A DNA stretch of 64,000 nt from Streptomyces griseochromogenes (GTDB taxonomy: Bacteria > Actinomycetota > Actinomycetes > Streptomycetales > Streptomycetaceae), in contig NZ_CP016279.1 in NCBI RefSeq assembly GCF_001542625.1, forward strand, positions 2,914,001 through 2,978,000. Direction: 5' to 3'. Numbering within the stretch: the stretch's first letter is position 1; each line of letters starts with the position of its first letter. Positions 57,246 to 64,000 of the stretch are shown here, piece after piece. A model generated the notes under the pieces. That model was not told the DNA's origin. It did no database searches and saw only the letters and a program-made list of their open reading frames with translations. The translations under genes and the position numbers were made by a program.

Positions 57246-58652
57246 ATGGACGAGGACACCAGGTACGAAGCGGTGCGCAGCCGGGACGGACGGTTCGACG
57301 GGGCGTTCTTCTTCGCCGTCGAGACGACCGGGATCTACTGCCGGCCAAGCTGCCCGGCGGTCACCCCGAAGCGGCGCAACGTGCGGTTCTTCGCGACGGC
57401 CGCCGCCGCGCAGGGCTCCGGCTTCCGCGCCTGCCGGCGGTGCCGGCCGGACGCCGTGCCGGGCTCCGCCGAGTGGAACGTACGCGCGGACGCCGTCGGC
57501 CGGGCCATGCGCCTGATCGCCGACGGAGTCGTCGACCGCGAGGGCGTCGCGGGCCTCGCCTCCCGGCTCGGCTACAGCGCCCGCCAGGTGCAGCGGCAGC
57601 TCACCGCCGAACTCGGCGCCGGACCCGTGGCCCTCGCCCGGGCCCAGCGTGCGCACACCGCCCGGGTGCTGCTGCAGACCACAGGCCTGCCCGTCACCGA
57701 GATCGCCTTCGCGTCCGGTTTCGCCAGCGTGCGGCAGTTCAACGACACGATCCGCGAGGTGTACGACGCGACACCGACCGGCGTACGGTCCGCCGCGCCC
57801 CGGGGCGGGGGAGCCCGCCGCGCCACCCCGGGCGCGGGCATCCCCCTCCGGCTCGCCCACCGCGGCCCCTACCAGGCCGCCGCCGTCTTCGACCAGCTGG
57901 CGCGGGAGGCCGTACCCGGCGTCGAGGAGGTGAGCGGCGCCCCGGGCGGCCGTACCTACCGGCGCACCCTCCGGCTGCCGTACGGCACCGCGATCGTCGC
58001 CGTCGAGGAGCGGGTCCGGGCGCCGAGGGCGGTCGGCGGCACGCATCCGGGCGGTTGGCTCGACGCACGGCTGCACCTGACCGACCCACGGGATCTGACC
58101 ACCGCCGTCCAGCGGCTGCGACGGCTTTTCGACCTCGACGCCGACCCGTACGCGGTGGACGAACGCCTCGGCACCGACCCACGGCTCGCCCCGCTGGTCG
58201 CGGCCCGGCCCGGACTGCGCTCGCCCGGCGCCGTCGATCCGCTGGAGCCCGCCGTACGGGCGCTCGTGGGCGTGGCCGCGGCGCAGGACCTGGTCCGGCG
58301 CTACGGCAAGGCGCTCGACGCCCCCTGCGGCAGCCTCACGCACCTCTTCCCGGAGCCGGCCGCCCTGGCCGGGGCCGAGGACCAGGCGGAGTCCGGCGGC
58401 CCGCTGCGCGCGCTCGCCGCGGCCCTCGCCGACGGGAACGTGCACCTGGACCCGGGCGCCGACCGGGACGACGCCCAGCGGGCGTTGCTCGCCCTGCCCG
58501 GCATGGACCCGGCCGCCGTGGCCGCCGTCCGCGTCCGCGCCCTCGGCGATCCCGATGTGGCCCCGCCCGGCGTGGACGCGCCGGACACCTGGCGGCCCTG
58601 GCGGTCGTACGCCGTCCAGCATCTGCGCGTCGCGGGGGAGTTGACCCACTGA
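57246..58652 (+). CDS. Ada-AlkA fusion, methyl-sensing regulator and 3-methyladenine DNA glycosylase
   Basis: This 468-aa protein has the Ada zinc domain (TTGIYCRPSCPAVTPKRRN, then ACRRCRPD), an AraC HTH (REGVAGLASRLGYSARQVQRQL), and a C-terminal AlkA-type HhH glycosylase (ALLALPGMDPAAVAAVRVRALGDPDV with the catalytic Asp). It repairs alkylated bases and senses methyl damage. The start is ATG 57246 or GTG 57243. It overlaps ogt by one base. Confidence 0.93.
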   Translation: MDEDTRYEAVRSRDGRFDGAFFFAVETTGIYCRPSCPAVTPKRRNVRFFATAAAAQGSGFRACRRCRPDAVPGSAEWNVRADAVGRAMRLIADGVVDREGVAGLASRLGYSARQVQRQLTAELGAGPVALARAQRAHTARVLLQTTGLPVTEIAFASGFASVRQFNDTIREVYDATPTGVRSAAPRGGGARRATPGAGIPLRLAHRGPYQAAAVFDQLAREAVPGVEEVSGAPGGRTYRRTLRLPYGTAIVAVEERVRAPRAVGGTHPGGWLDARLHLTDPRDLTTAVQRLRRLFDLDADPYAVDERLGTDPRLAPLVAARPGLRSPGAVDPLEPAVRALVGVAAAQDLVRRYGKALDAPCGSLTHLFPEPAALAGAEDQAESGGPLRALAAALADGNVHLDPGADRDDAQRALLALPGMDPAAVAAVRVRALGDPDVAPPGVDAPDTWRPWRSYAVQHLRVAGELTH

Positions 58653-59146
58653 TGGAGACGACGACGTACTGGACGGCCGTGGCCGCCCCGCTCGGCCGGC
58701 TGCTGCTCACCGCCGACCCGGACGGCGCGCTCACCTCGTTGTCCGTGCCCGGGCAGAAGGGCGCGCGGGCCGTCCAGGACGGCTGGCGGCACGATCCCGG
58801 GCCCTTCCGGGCGGCCGGGGAACAGCTCGCCGCCTACTTCGCCGGTGAACTCGGGGAATTCCGCCTGCCGTTCAGCACCCACGGCACCGAGTTCCGGGAA
58901 CGGGTGTGGGCCGCGCTCGACTCCGTGCCGTACGGCGCCACCGCCACCTACGGCGAGATCGCCGCGCGGATCGGCGCGATCCGCGCCGCCGTCCGGGCCG
59001 TCGGCGGGGCGATCGGCGCCAACCCGCTGCTCATCGTGCGCCCCTGTCACCGCGTCATCGGCGCGAACGGCTCGCTGACCGGTTACGCGGGCGGCCTCGA
59101 GCGGAAGGTGTGGCTGCTGACCCTGGAGGGCGTGCTCCCGGGCTAG
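58652..59146 (+). CDS. ogt: Methylated-DNA-protein-cysteine S-methyltransferase
   Basis: This 164-aa protein has the active-site motif RPCHRVIGANGSLTGYAGGL near residue 128 and GTEFRERVWAALDSVPYG upstream. It removes O6-methyl groups from guanine by suicide transfer to the Cys. The start overlaps the Ada-AlkA stop (TGATG), forming an alkylation-repair operon. Confidence 0.95.
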   Translation: METTTYWTAVAAPLGRLLLTADPDGALTSLSVPGQKGARAVQDGWRHDPGPFRAAGEQLAAYFAGELGEFRLPFSTHGTEFRERVWAALDSVPYGATATYGEIAARIGAIRAAVRAVGGAIGANPLLIVRPCHRVIGANGSLTGYAGGLERKVWLLTLEGVLPG

Positions 59147-59321
59147 CCCGCCTCCCGCCCTCCCCGGCAGCGCACCCCGCGGCGACGGTCGCGGCCCGGC
59201 AGCCGGCCGCCCCGAGGCGGGCGGCCTAGGCCGAGTGGGTGGACCCCGTGTGATGTTCCGGCGCCCCGCTCCCGCCGTGTGGCACGGTCGCCTCCGACGG
59301 GTGAGGGAAGGGCGGGCGTAC

Positions 59322-60542
59322 ATGCGCAAGGTCGGGCGGGTCGTCGTAGCACTCCTGGTCGCGCTGCTGCCGGGTACGACGGCGACGGCCGTCGCCGAAC
59401 CCGCGGCGCCGCCGTGGACCGGCAGCTGGGAGACGGCGCCCTCCGGCACCACCGCGGCGCTGCCCGGTGCGGCCGTCCGCAACGTCCTCCACCTCAGCGT
59501 CGGCGGCACCGCCGTGCGGATCCGGCTCAGCAACCGGTTCGGCACCGTGCCCCTGCTCCTCGGCGCCGTCACGGTCGCGCTGCGGCAGGGTGCCGGGCCC
59601 GATGCGGTGCCCGGCACCCTGCGCACCGCCACCTTCGGCGGCGCCCCGACGGTCACCGTCCCGCCGGGCACGGACGTGCTCACCGACCCGGTCCCGCTGC
59701 CCGTACCGGCCGCGGCCGACCTGCTGGTCACCGTCCTCACCCCGGTCGACAGCGGCCCCGCCACCTATCACCGCACCGCCCTGCAGACCAGCTACCTGGC
59801 CCCCGCCGGCGTCGGCCACGCGGCCGACGAGAACGGTTCCGCGTACACCAAGGCCATCGGCTCCTGGTACTACGTCACCGGCGTCGACGTCCTCGGCGGC
59901 GCGGCCGGCAGCGTCGTCGCCTTCGGCGACTCCCTCACCGACGGCACCGGCTCCACCCCCGACACCAACCGCCGCTGGCCCGACCGGCTCGCCCAGCGCC
60001 TGGGCGGTGACCGGTTCGGCGTCCTGAACGCCGGCATCGCCGGCAACCGCCTGCTGCGCGACGGCACCGGACCGAGCGCCCTGGCCCGCCTGGACGCCGA
60101 CGCCCTCGACCGCGCCGGGGTGCGGGTCGTGATCGTGCTGGAGGGCATCAACGACATCAAGGGCACCCCCGAGGCGACCGACCCCGCCGCCTTCGCCACC
60201 GCCTACCGCACCCTCGTCGCCCGTGCCCACGCCCACGGCATCCGGGTCGTCGGCGTCACCCTCACTCCGTACGGCGGCTTCTCCGCCTACACGGCGGCCC
60301 GCGAGACGGTACGGCAGCAGGTCAACGCCTTCATCCGCACCGGCGGCGCGTTCGACGCGGTCGCCGACGCCGACGCGGCCGTGCGCGACCCGGCCGCCCC
60401 CGAGCGCATCCTGCCCGGCTACGACCCGGGCGATCACCTGCACTTCAACGACGCGGGCATGAGCGCGGTCGCCGACACGGTGGCCCGTGCTCTGGCCGTG
60501 CGCCCGTCCGCTCCTGCGGTCGGCGGCCAGGAAGCCCCCTAG
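59322..60542 (+). CDS. Secreted SGNH/GDSL hydrolase
   Basis: This 406-aa protein starts at ATG 59322. It has a signal peptide (MRKVGRVVVALLVALLPG, cleavage after AVAEPAA), a beta-rich N-terminal domain, then SGNH blocks: VVAFGDSLTDG (Ser), GVLNAGIAGNRLL (Gly), IVLEGINDI (Asn) and DHLHFNDAGM (Asp/His). It is probably an extracellular lipase or esterase. Confidence 0.92.
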   Translation: MRKVGRVVVALLVALLPGTTATAVAEPAAPPWTGSWETAPSGTTAALPGAAVRNVLHLSVGGTAVRIRLSNRFGTVPLLLGAVTVALRQGAGPDAVPGTLRTATFGGAPTVTVPPGTDVLTDPVPLPVPAAADLLVTVLTPVDSGPATYHRTALQTSYLAPAGVGHAADENGSAYTKAIGSWYYVTGVDVLGGAAGSVVAFGDSLTDGTGSTPDTNRRWPDRLAQRLGGDRFGVLNAGIAGNRLLRDGTGPSALARLDADALDRAGVRVVIVLEGINDIKGTPEATDPAAFATAYRTLVARAHAHGIRVVGVTLTPYGGFSAYTAARETVRQQVNAFIRTGGAFDAVADADAAVRDPAAPERILPGYDPGDHLHFNDAGMSAVADTVARALAVRPSAPAVGGQEAP

Positions 60543-60640
60543 GGACGCGGGGCCGTGTTCGGCATACGGCTCCGCCGCGCGGGCGCGACCAGCCACGCAC
60601 AAAACCCGCCCCCGGCCGCAATCCGAACCTCCCACGGCGC

Positions 60641-61123
60641 TCAGCCCCACAGCACCGCCCCCACCCACGCCCCCGCGATCAGCAGACACGCGAAGAACTC
60701 GGCGAGCACGCTGGAGCCGCCCGAGCGCATCGTCGTGCGCAGCGCGGCCATCGCCTCACCGTGCCGGCCGAGCCGCAGCCGCTCGTACAGGTAGATGCCG
60801 GCCATGAAGCCCGGCACCGCGCCCAGCACCGGGATCAGGAAGAAACCGACGAGCCCGCCGACGCCCGCGTACACGCCCATGCGGGGCGTCGCGCCGCTCG
60901 CCCGCAGCCGGCGCGGCGGCAGCACCCCCCGCACCACCAGGGACAGCAGCAGCACCGCTGTGGCCCCGACCAGGACACCCCAGGCCAGTGGCTGCGGGTC
61001 CTTCAGCGCCCACCACAGGACCGCGGCCCACACCAGCCACGACCCCGGCACCCCGGGCACCAGCACTCCGCACAGGCCGAGCACCATCACCACGCCGACC
61101 AGCAGGAGTTCCCACACTCCCAT
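60641..61123 (-). CDS. DUF456 membrane protein
   Basis: This 160-aa protein has about four TM segments, with GLCGVLVPGVPGSWLVWAA and GGLVGFFLIPVLGAVPGFMAG typical of the DUF456 family. Function unknown. It is convergent with the hydrolase gene. Confidence 0.88.
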   Translation of the reverse strand: MGVWELLLVGVVMVLGLCGVLVPGVPGSWLVWAAVLWWALKDPQPLAWGVLVGATAVLLLSLVVRGVLPPRRLRASGATPRMGVYAGVGGLVGFFLIPVLGAVPGFMAGIYLYERLRLGRHGEAMAALRTTMRSGGSSVLAEFFACLLIAGAWVGAVLWG

Positions 61124-61165
61124 CTGCCCAGAGTGCCGGAGCCCGGAAGAGAGCGCAGGTCACCG

Positions 61166-62149
61166 TCAGCCCTCGCGGGACACCCAGCCCCGCTCGTGGG
61201 CGTGCCAGCCCAGCTGGAGCCGGGTCGTCGCCCCGGTCAGCTCCATCAGCCGCTTCACCCGGCGCTGCACGGTCCTCAGGCCCAGGTCGAGCTGTTTGGC
61301 CACGCTCGCGTCGGTCAGCCCGGCCAGCAGCAGCGACAGGACCTCCAGGTCGGTGGCGTCCGGGCCGTCGGGCTGCTGCTCGGCCACCCCGGACGCGCTC
61401 AGCCTGAGCGGCAGCGCCTCCCGCCACACCGACTCGAACAGCCCGGCCAGCAGCTCCAGCAGGCCACTCGCGTGCACCACCAGCGCGGCCGGCTCGGCCG
61501 TCCTGGAGGTGAGCGGCACCATGGCGAGGGAGCGGTCGGCGATCACCAGTTTCGTCGGCACCCGGTCCACCACCCGCACCCGCTCGTCACGGCCGAGCGC
61601 GGCCGTCAGCTCGGTGAGCCCGTGCGGCAGGTCCAGCACCGAACGCTCCACCACGACCCGGTAGCGCACCCCGCGCCCGGCCGCCTGCTCCTCCGCGTCG
61701 TTGTCCGTCCCGGAGACCACCACCGGGTTGCCCGTGACCAGCGCGCACACCTCCTCGGCGGCGCCCAGCTGGAGCTGGAGGAAGCGCTGCGCGACCGCCG
61801 AGGCGCCGGTCACCACCTCCACCAGGTCGCGCACCTGCGGCTCGGCGGCCGCCGCCCGGTACTCCTCGGCCAGCAGCGCCGCCGCCAGCTCCGCCTTCTC
61901 CAGCTCGTGCCGTTGCCGGGTGAGCAGCGCGCCCAGCGCCACCCCGGGCGGGGCGGCCACCCAGCGGCCCGGCCGGGCCGGGGACTGCGCGGCCAGGCCC
62001 TGCCGCTCCAGGCCGCGCAGCGCACGCTCGGTGTCCGGCTCGGCCAGCGACAGACGCCGTGCCAGATCGGCCACCTCCGAGGCGCCCACGGACACCAGCG
62101 CCCGGTACGCCGACTCGTGTCTCTCGTCCAGGCCTATCGCTGCCAGCAT
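61166..62149 (-). CDS. TrmB-like/LuxR-type transcriptional regulator
   Basis: This 327-aa protein starts at ATG 62149. The N-terminal winged helix (ESAYRALVSVGASEVADLARRLSL) is of the TrmB type, the middle is a ligand/phospholipase-D-like region, and the C-terminal HTH (LTDASVAKQLDLGLRTVQRRVKRLMELTG) is LuxR-like. This architecture is common in Streptomyces regulators. Target unknown. Confidence 0.85.
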   Translation of the reverse strand: MLAAIGLDERHESAYRALVSVGASEVADLARRLSLAEPDTERALRGLERQGLAAQSPARPGRWVAAPPGVALGALLTRQRHELEKAELAAALLAEEYRAAAAEPQVRDLVEVVTGASAVAQRFLQLQLGAAEEVCALVTGNPVVVSGTDNDAEEQAAGRGVRYRVVVERSVLDLPHGLTELTAALGRDERVRVVDRVPTKLVIADRSLAMVPLTSRTAEPAALVVHASGLLELLAGLFESVWREALPLRLSASGVAEQQPDGPDATDLEVLSLLLAGLTDASVAKQLDLGLRTVQRRVKRLMELTGATTRLQLGWHAHERGWVSREG

Positions 62150-62612
62150 CGACCCACGTCCCTCCCCTGTGAACCAGTCCTCCGCGCGACGCGCCCTGGC
62201 GGAAACCGGCCACGGCGCAAACCCGCCGCCGCCCATCATCGTCGTACCCGCGGTGACTCTGCCAAGGTGGCAGCACCGAGGAAGGCGCGGCCGTGCACAC
62301 GGCCCACAGCCGTCTCCCAGGAAACCAAGCCACAATCAGGCCATTCGGTCGGCGCCCCGGCGGCACCGGTCGCACGGGTCGGTGACCCGGGCCCGGACGT
62401 GCGCGAGTGCGCGCGAAGGGGATGCGGGGCCGGGTCACTCCGGATGTCGCCGGGCGGTCCTCCCGTGGGGGGTGGGGCCGCTCGGCGGCCATCTGCCGTT
62501 TCTCGTACGGGAGTTCGGCCCGTCCCCCGGTTCGACGTTCGAGACGGGCGCGCGCGCCGGATTTTCCCGATGCCCCGTTTTCAACCGGCCCGAGCGGTGG
62601 ACAATTAGGGGC
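62150..62612. promoter_or_regulatory. Divergent promoter region
   Basis: About 460 bp between the TrmB-like regulator and the PP2C gene. ACAATTA at 62601-62607, just before the ATG at 62613, may be a -10 region giving a nearly leaderless transcript. Nothing else is evident. Confidence 0.45.
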
Positions 62613-64000
62613 ATGAGCCAGCAGGGGGGTAGCCCCGCCCGTCATGAGGACGACTGGTGGGGTCAGCTGTACGACGACGACTCCACCGAGGACACGGGCC
62701 CCACGGCCGCGCCCGATTCCCTGGACGACCGCTTCGCCTCGGCGCAGAACGCGGTGACGGGCCGGTCCGGCCCGGCGGCGGGACGCCCCGGGGACACGAC
62801 GCCGCGGAGCCCACGTCAGGCACCGTCCCGGAAGCCACGTCGGGAGCCGTCCCGGGAGCAGGCGGTCCCGTCGCAGCGGACCGCGTCACCGCCGACCACC
62901 GCGCCGACACCCGCCGCGCCGCCTCCCGCCGCGCCCCCGCGGCCGGGTCCGGCCGGGCCCGTCACCAGGCCGACGGCACCCGCGGCGACCGGACCAGCCG
63001 CCGCACCGCCCCTGGGCGCCGTGCCGCCCAGGCAGCGCGCCCCCTGGGAACCCCCGCCCGCCGAGCCCGCCCCACCGGTGACCTCCCCGCCCGCCCCGGC
63101 CCGAGCCGGGAACCGGACGGAGGCGGCACGCACTCCGGCCCCCCGGCCCGACCTGCCCACCCTGCCCCCGCCCCCCTCCTCCCTCGACTACGTCGGCTCC
63201 GGACCCCCCACCTACGACCCCGAACCCACCGCTCTGCCCGCCGCCGACCCCGATGACCTCGACGAACCGGTCCCCGACACCGTGCTGGACGGTGCCCGGT
63301 ACGGTGCCTGCACGCTGCGGGCCGTGTCGATGCGCGGGGACTCGGGGCGGTACCGGGGCGAGCCGCGCCGGGACGCGCTGCTCACCGCGCGGTTCGGGAC
63401 GGGGGAGCAGGCGCTGCTCCTCGTCGCGATGGCCACCGGCGCACGGGCCACACCGGGCGCGCACCTGGCGGCGGCCGAGGCCTGCCGGCTGATCGGGCAG
63501 GCCGTGGGCCGCAGCCGTCGGAGCCTGGTCGAGGACCTGCGGGCCGCCCGGCGCGGTGACCTGAAGTCCGGACTGCACCGCCTGACCGACCGCGGTCTCG
63601 GCAGACTGCGCGCGGGCGCCGTCGAACAGGGCCTGGACCCCGAGGAGTACTCGGCGAGCCTGCGCTGCCTGCTGCTGCCCGCCGATCCGGACTGCCGCAC
63701 CCGTGTGTTCTTCGGCGTGGGCGAAGGGGGCCTGTTCCGGCTGCGGGACGGCGAATGGCAGGACGTCGAGCCGCGCGCCACGGCGGCCGACGGCGCCGGC
63801 GGTCCCGGCGGTCCCGTGCTCGGATTCGGCTCACTGCCCCCCGAGACCCCGGAGGGCGACCGGCTGACCATGGACCTCGGCATCCCGACCCCGCCGAGCC
63901 CGTACGAGCTGGCTCCCGAGCCGCCCCGCGAGCCTTTCCGCTTCCGCGCCTCGGTAGCCCGTCCGGGTGACGTGCTGGTGATGTGCACCGGCGGCCTCGC
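62613..64000 (+). CDS. PP2C-type protein phosphatase with proline-rich N-terminus (3' end outside window)
   Basis: The frame is open to the end of the window (about 462 codons seen). The first ~210 residues are disordered and rich in Pro, Ala and Arg after MSQQGGSPARHEDDWWGQLYDDD. A PP2C-like domain then begins (YGACTLRAVSMRGDSGRYRGEPRRDALL; LLLVAMATGAR; VFFGVGEGGLFRLRDGEWQ). Such phosphatases often pair with vWA proteins or Ser/Thr kinases in Streptomyces. No such partner is in the adjacent visible sequence. Confidence 0.8.
   Translation, partial: MSQQGGSPARHEDDWWGQLYDDDSTEDTGPTAAPDSLDDRFASAQNAVTGRSGPAAGRPGDTTPRSPRQAPSRKPRREPSREQAVPSQRTASPPTTAPTPAAPPPAAPPRPGPAGPVTRPTAPAATGPAAAPPLGAVPPRQRAPWEPPPAEPAPPVTSPPAPARAGNRTEAARTPAPRPDLPTLPPPPSSLDYVGSGPPTYDPEPTALPAADPDDLDEPVPDTVLDGARYGACTLRAVSMRGDSGRYRGEPRRDALLTARFGTGEQALLLVAMATGARATPGAHLAAAEACRLIGQAVGRSRRSLVEDLRAARRGDLKSGLHRLTDRGLGRLRAGAVEQGLDPEEYSASLRCLLLPADPDCRTRVFFGVGEGGLFRLRDGEWQDVEPRATAADGAGGPGGPVLGFGSLPPETPEGDRLTMDLGIPTPPSPYELAPEPPREPFRFRASVARPGDVLVMCTGGL

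Noticed and set aside
55766..59146. 1126-aa open frame running through the SpoIIE-type and Ada-AlkA genes
   Set aside because: Most of it is out of frame with recognised proteins; only its last 164 codons are the real ogt gene.
1..64000. Insertion sequences, integrase genes, tRNA or rRNA genes
   Set aside because: No transposase or integrase motifs, terminal inverted repeats or recognisable tRNA cloverleaf or rRNA sequence were seen by reading.

Overview
The window is very GC-rich, with strongly GC-biased third codon positions, many GTG/TTG starts and tightly overlapping genes. The protein families (LmbU regulator, SpoIIE-type phosphatases, tubulin-like/GTPase island, Ada-AlkA fusion) point to a Streptomyces or close relative chromosome. 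No rRNA, tRNA, CRISPR or intact transposase was seen.

Region 1 (1-14494) is a co-oriented, overlapping operon. It encodes the disordered tail of an unknown protein, a Pycsar-effector-like membrane protein, a membrane-anchored von Willebrand A protein, a giant tubulin-like protein, a large membrane protein, a pseudokinase-GTPase fusion and a GTPase-associated (GAP1-like) protein. It resembles the GTPase-centred biological-conflict systems predicted in actinobacteria.

Region 2 (14703-41689) is a roughly 27-kb phosphonate biosynthetic cluster. PEP mutase (pepM) is transcribed divergently from a homocitrate-synthase-like phosphonomethylmalate synthase. With the clustered aconitase and isocitrate-dehydrogenase-like enzyme these give the FR900098-type route phosphoenolpyruvate -> phosphonopyruvate -> 2-phosphonomethylmalate -> 3-phosphonomethylmalate -> 2-oxo-4-phosphonobutyrate. 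The rest does not look like the FR900098 set: APH-fold kinase, archaeal-type (type II) GAPDH, GFO/IDH oxidoreductase, phosphoglucose isomerase, PRPP synthetase, free-standing carrier protein, class-II aminoacyl-tRNA-synthetase-like ligase, ATP-grasp ligase, inositol-monophosphatase-like protein, Fe/2OG oxygenase, NUDIX protein, divergent DXS, Zn-alcohol dehydrogenase, PfkB kinase, aldo/keto reductase, MFS exporter and an LmbU regulator. 2-Oxo-4-phosphonobutyrate is the carbon isostere of 3-phosphohydroxypyruvate. The downstream enzymes therefore read like a parallel lower glycolysis and sugar-phosphate pathway running on phosphonate isosteres, followed by carrier-protein/ATP-grasp aminoacylation. 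This is inference, but it is the most interesting reading of the window. An identical 18-bp palindrome lies in the central divergent promoter and inside the LmbU gene and is a good operator candidate.

Region 3 (41690-48510) holds an XRE regulator remnant with palindromic sites and a 50-aa ORF, then a small accessory cluster: two-HTH regulator, squalene/phytoene synthase-like enzyme, FAD monooxygenase, MAB_1171c-type membrane protein and ImmA/IrrE-like metallopeptidase.

Region 4 (48511-64000) is mostly chromosomal backbone: SWIM protein, two SpoIIE-type phosphatases, rsgA, Ada-AlkA, Ogt, secreted SGNH hydrolase, DUF456 protein, a TrmB/LuxR-like regulator and a truncated PP2C gene. It also carries a 54-bp rsgA fragment upstream of the SWIM gene, two near-identical micro-ORFs and a 15-bp tandem repeat.
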